From assembly GCA_934630385.1 (NCBI GenBank), contig CAKTWE010000006.1:1-42842 (forward strand): a stretch of 42,842 nt of DNA, in the 5' to 3' direction. The DNA is from an uncultured Collinsella sp. GTDB lineage: Bacteria; Actinomycetota; Coriobacteriia; Coriobacteriales; Coriobacteriaceae. Below, piece by piece: positions 40,698-42,842 of this stretch (positions are counted from its first letter, which is position 1; the number at the start of each line of letters is the position of its first letter). The notes beneath the pieces were generated by a model. The model saw nothing but the letters and a program-made list of their open reading frames with translations, was not told the DNA's origin and did not search any database. Made by a program: the position numbers and the translations under genes.

Positions 40698-42431
40698 TTA
40701 CATCTCACCGAGCATGATCCAGGCAGAGCTGTCCTGCGCGAGCCTACCGTCTACAAGCGGTGATGAGGTGAGCAGGACCCTACCCGCCGGCAGCTCCACG
40801 GGTGCTGCACCGAAGTTCGTCACACACGCCCAGCCGTTGTCGCGGCGATAGGCGATGACGCCGCCCTCAGCGCCCTCGGCACCATCCGCAAGGCCGGTGC
40901 GCCCGTCAAGATCGAGCCACGCAAGATCGTTGGCGCACTCGCGCAGCCTGCGCCGCAGCCAGAGGGCGTCGCGATAGAGCGCAAGCATCGATGTCGGGTC
41001 CGCTTCTTCCCTATCGGCAGCGTAATCGGAAAACCATGCAGGCTGTGGCAGATGGGGCGCCGCATCGGTGTCCGCCGGTGAAAACCCAAACGATCCGCCC
41101 TGCGCGGGATCGTCCGCTGCCACCCACGGCAAGGGCACACGACAGCCGTCGCGCCCCTTCTCGCGCTTCGGTCCGTGCGTATTGGTCGCAGTGGGATCTT
41201 CGAGTGCAGCCCACGGGATGTCAGCCACCTCAAAAAGGCCGAGCTCCTCACCCTGATACACGTATGCCGAGCCCGGAAGCGCCAACTCAAGCAAAAGGGC
41301 CGCCCGCGCGCGGCGCTCGCCGAGTTCACGGTCCTCGTCATAAGACGACCCGTCGCGTAAGAGCCAGTCGAGCGCAATCTGGTGGTAGCGCGTCGCCTTG
41401 ATTTGCGGCAGGGCATAGCGTGTCGCCACGCGCGGCACGTCATGGTTGGAGAGTACCCAGGTCGAGGCAGAATCGGATTCGATAGCCGCCTTCAAGCCCT
41501 CCTCGATTGCAGCGTGCATGTCATCATAGGTCCAAGTGGCCTTGGCAAACTCAAAGTTGAATGTCTGGCCAAGCTCGCTGGGACGCGCGTAGAGATACTG
41601 GCGCTCGGGCAGCACCCACGCCTCGGCAACGGCGCTGCGTGGCGGATCATAACGGTCGAACACGCGGCGCCACTCGCGATAGATCTCGTGGACCTCGTTG
41701 CGGTCCCACAGCGGATGGGTGCCGTCCTCAACCATGTCATCGCCCTCGGCGAGATGCCAACGGTCGAGGTCATCGCGGTTGAGATCCTTGGCGAGACCGT
41801 GCGCCACATCAATACGAAAGCCATCGACGCCTCGATCGCTCCAAAACGCCAGGACGTCGCAAAAGAACGCGCGAACCTCGGGGCATGACCAGTCAAAGTC
41901 CGGCTGCTCGGGCGTAAACATGTGCAGATACCACTGACCGTCCGCAACACGCGTCCAGGCGGGGCCGCCAAAGTTGGCATTCCAATTGGTGGGAGGCAGC
42001 TCGCCATGCTCGCCGCGACCATCGCGGAAGATATAGCGGGCGCGCTCGGGCGATCCGGGGCCGGCGGCAAGAGCGGCTTTGAACCAAGGGTGTTGCTTGG
42101 ACGAATGGTTGGGCACGATGTCGACGATGACCTTGATGCCGTGCGCGTGAGCCGCGGCGACCATGTCATCGAAGTCGTCAAGCGAGCCGAGACGTGGGTC
42201 GACGTCGCAGTAGTCCGCCACATCATAGCCGCCATCAACAAGAGGCGATGGGTAAAACGGGCTCAGCCAGATGGCCTCGATACCCAGCCGCTCAAGATAG
42301 TCCATCTGCTGGGTAATGCCCGCGATATCGCCCAGACCCGAACCAGTCGAATCCTTAAACGAGCGCGGGTAAATCTGATAGATCGCGGCATCGGACATCC
42401 ATGAGCGCGAGGAGGACTTTTCTGTAGCCAT
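40698..42431 (-). CDS. Alpha-glucosidase / oligo-1,6-glucosidase (GH13)
   Basis: A 577-residue glycoside hydrolase family 13 enzyme that releases glucose from alpha-linked oligosaccharides. The TIM-barrel begins DAAIYQIYPRSFKDSTGSGLGDIAGI; KVIVDIVPNHSS is region I, GFRIDVAHGL holds the nucleophile Asp, AVAEAWV the acid/base Glu, and VLSNHDVPRVATRY the third carboxylate. A small beta-domain ends the protein. No signal peptide, so intracellular. AAGGGAG lies 9 bases before the ATG at 42431. It sits between two identical tRNA-Gly genes, all on the minus strand. Confidence 0.93.
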   Translation of the reverse strand: MATEKSSSRSWMSDAAIYQIYPRSFKDSTGSGLGDIAGITQQMDYLERLGIEAIWLSPFYPSPLVDGGYDVADYCDVDPRLGSLDDFDDMVAAAHAHGIKVIVDIVPNHSSKQHPWFKAALAAGPGSPERARYIFRDGRGEHGELPPTNWNANFGGPAWTRVADGQWYLHMFTPEQPDFDWSCPEVRAFFCDVLAFWSDRGVDGFRIDVAHGLAKDLNRDDLDRWHLAEGDDMVEDGTHPLWDRNEVHEIYREWRRVFDRYDPPRSAVAEAWVLPERQYLYARPSELGQTFNFEFAKATWTYDDMHAAIEEGLKAAIESDSASTWVLSNHDVPRVATRYALPQIKATRYHQIALDWLLRDGSSYDEDRELGERRARAALLLELALPGSAYVYQGEELGLFEVADIPWAALEDPTATNTHGPKREKGRDGCRVPLPWVAADDPAQGGSFGFSPADTDAAPHLPQPAWFSDYAADREEADPTSMLALYRDALWLRRRLRECANDLAWLDLDGRTGLADGAEGAEGGVIAYRRDNGWACVTNFGAAPVELPAGRVLLTSSPLVDGRLAQDSSAWIMLGEM

Positions 42432-42616
42432 GGTGTGTGTCTCCCTTGCAACGAGGTTTTGCGAGATGCCCACGATGATACGCCCAAAGATGACATTCAC
42501 GGCAAACAACGCCGCAGCAACGCCCCAAACGCTCGCTCCCTCACGGGTTCGAGCCTCCTGGGACGAATCAATCGATTAGTGAAAAGAACGGAAGACCCAC
42601 TTCCCCGGCCACGACA

Positions 42617-42720
42617 GCGAGCGGGCTCCGGGTGCCCCAGGTTGCCGCGAAAGAGGAGGGAAGCGTACTTTATGTACGCGACCGACGATTGAGGGGCAAG
42701 ATGGGGTGCCCGGGGCTCGC
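42617..42720. repeat. REP-like inverted repeat element
   Basis: GCGAGC...CCGGGTGCCCCA at 42617-42639 pairs with TGGGGTGCCCGGGGCTCGC at 42702-42720, apart from a bulge of 4 bases. Inside is a perfect 6-bp hairpin GCGTAC-TTTAT-GTACGC (42663-42679). The pieces suggest a dispersed intergenic repeat. Confidence 0.5.
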
Positions 42721-42731
42721 GCAGTGTCAAC

Positions 42732-42757
42732 AAAAAACGCGGTTCGTTAGAACCGCG
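42732..42757 (-). terminator. Terminator of tRNA-Gly copy 2
   Basis: CGCGGTTC and GAACCGCG pair perfectly around a TAAC loop and TTTTTT follows on the minus strand, 10 bases beyond the tRNA CCA. Confidence 0.9.
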
Positions 42758-42766
42758 TAAGATAGT

Positions 42767-42842
42767 TGGAGCGGACAACGGGGCTCGAACCCGCGACCCC
42801 AACCTTGGCAAGGTTGTGCTCTACCAACTGAGCCATGTCCGC
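42767..42842 (-). tRNA. tRNA-Gly (anticodon GCC), copy 2
   Basis: Identical over all 76 bases, including the encoded CCA (42767-42769), to the tRNA-Gly at 40481-40556. The 5' G is the last base of the window, so the gene is just complete. Confidence 0.95.

Larger units (their letters stand above)
42432..42766. other. Intergenic region with REP-like inverted repeat
   Basis: This 335-base gap upstream of the alpha-glucosidase holds a GC-rich inverted repeat (42617-42639 with 42702-42720) and a tRNA terminator. No coding frame is supported; apparent frames (one containing a YIKYASLLF peptide) come from translating the repeat. Confidence 0.6.

Noticed and set aside
1..42842. CRISPR arrays, insertion sequences and prophage genes
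   Set aside because: No regularly spaced direct repeats, transposase motifs or phage structural genes were seen.

Overview
The window looks like a chromosomal segment of a strictly anaerobic, high-GC, Gram-positive gut actinobacterium, most likely a Coriobacteriia member close to Collinsella. The evidence is GC-rich coding sequence with frequent GTG and TTG starts behind strong GGAGG-type ribosome binding sites, a class III (oxygen-sensitive) ribonucleotide reductase, actinobacterial LexA and NrdR boxes, a DUF3793-flavodoxin pair and many lipoprotein or surface-protein features. This assignment is inference; no 16S or marker gene was compared. Most of the window is housekeeping and accessory metabolism. 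I see no prophage, insertion sequence or CRISPR array.

Layout. 1-1.74 kb: the start of a PfkB sugar kinase and two HAD phosphatases on the minus strand. 2.2-5.1 kb: an orphan three-gene operon (unknown protein, ClpP-like protease with intact Ser-His-Asp triad, soluble VirD4/TraG-like ATPase) with no relaxase or secretion channel around it. 5.2-7.7 kb: pgi and a truncated iron-alcohol-dehydrogenase-like gene. 7.8-9.8 kb: a LexA-controlled mutagenic polymerase operon (Y-family polymerase plus YolD-like protein). 9.8-11.5 kb: a small metal-binding membrane protein with a CsoR-type operator, then DUF3793-flavodoxin behind a promoter with DtxR-like boxes. 11.7-16.5 kb: a 1505-residue surface protein with a transcobalamin-like alpha/alpha toroid, preceded by a cobalamin riboswitch. 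16.7-19.8 kb: a polar amino-acid ABC transporter.

20-24.4 kb: endonuclease IV, an Fe-S aldo/keto reductase, a cyclase-family hydrolase, a ketopantoate-reductase-like enzyme and a small membrane protein. 24.6-28.2 kb: a secreted 3D-domain-like protein, metY with a leader-peptide-bearing 5' region, and a divergent LysR regulator. 28.3-31.7 kb: RNase HI, a Gfo/Idh/MocA oxidoreductase with acylphosphatase, a Fur-family regulator and a Cof phosphatase. 31.8-34.8 kb: UreE-like plus SlyD (probable nickel handling), a dipeptidase and a YgjP-like metallopeptidase. 34.8-36.4 kb: folE-HD-folB, part of folate synthesis. 36.5-40 kb: nrdD-nrdG under an NrdR box, separated by two large inverted-repeat elements. 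40.4-42.8 kb: tRNA-Val, two identical tRNA-Gly copies and an alpha-glucosidase between the tRNA-Gly copies.

The most promising items for new biology are the orphan ClpP/VirD4 operon, the riboswitch-controlled giant toroid protein, the HD protein between folE and folB, and several intergenic long-hairpin elements of shared architecture.
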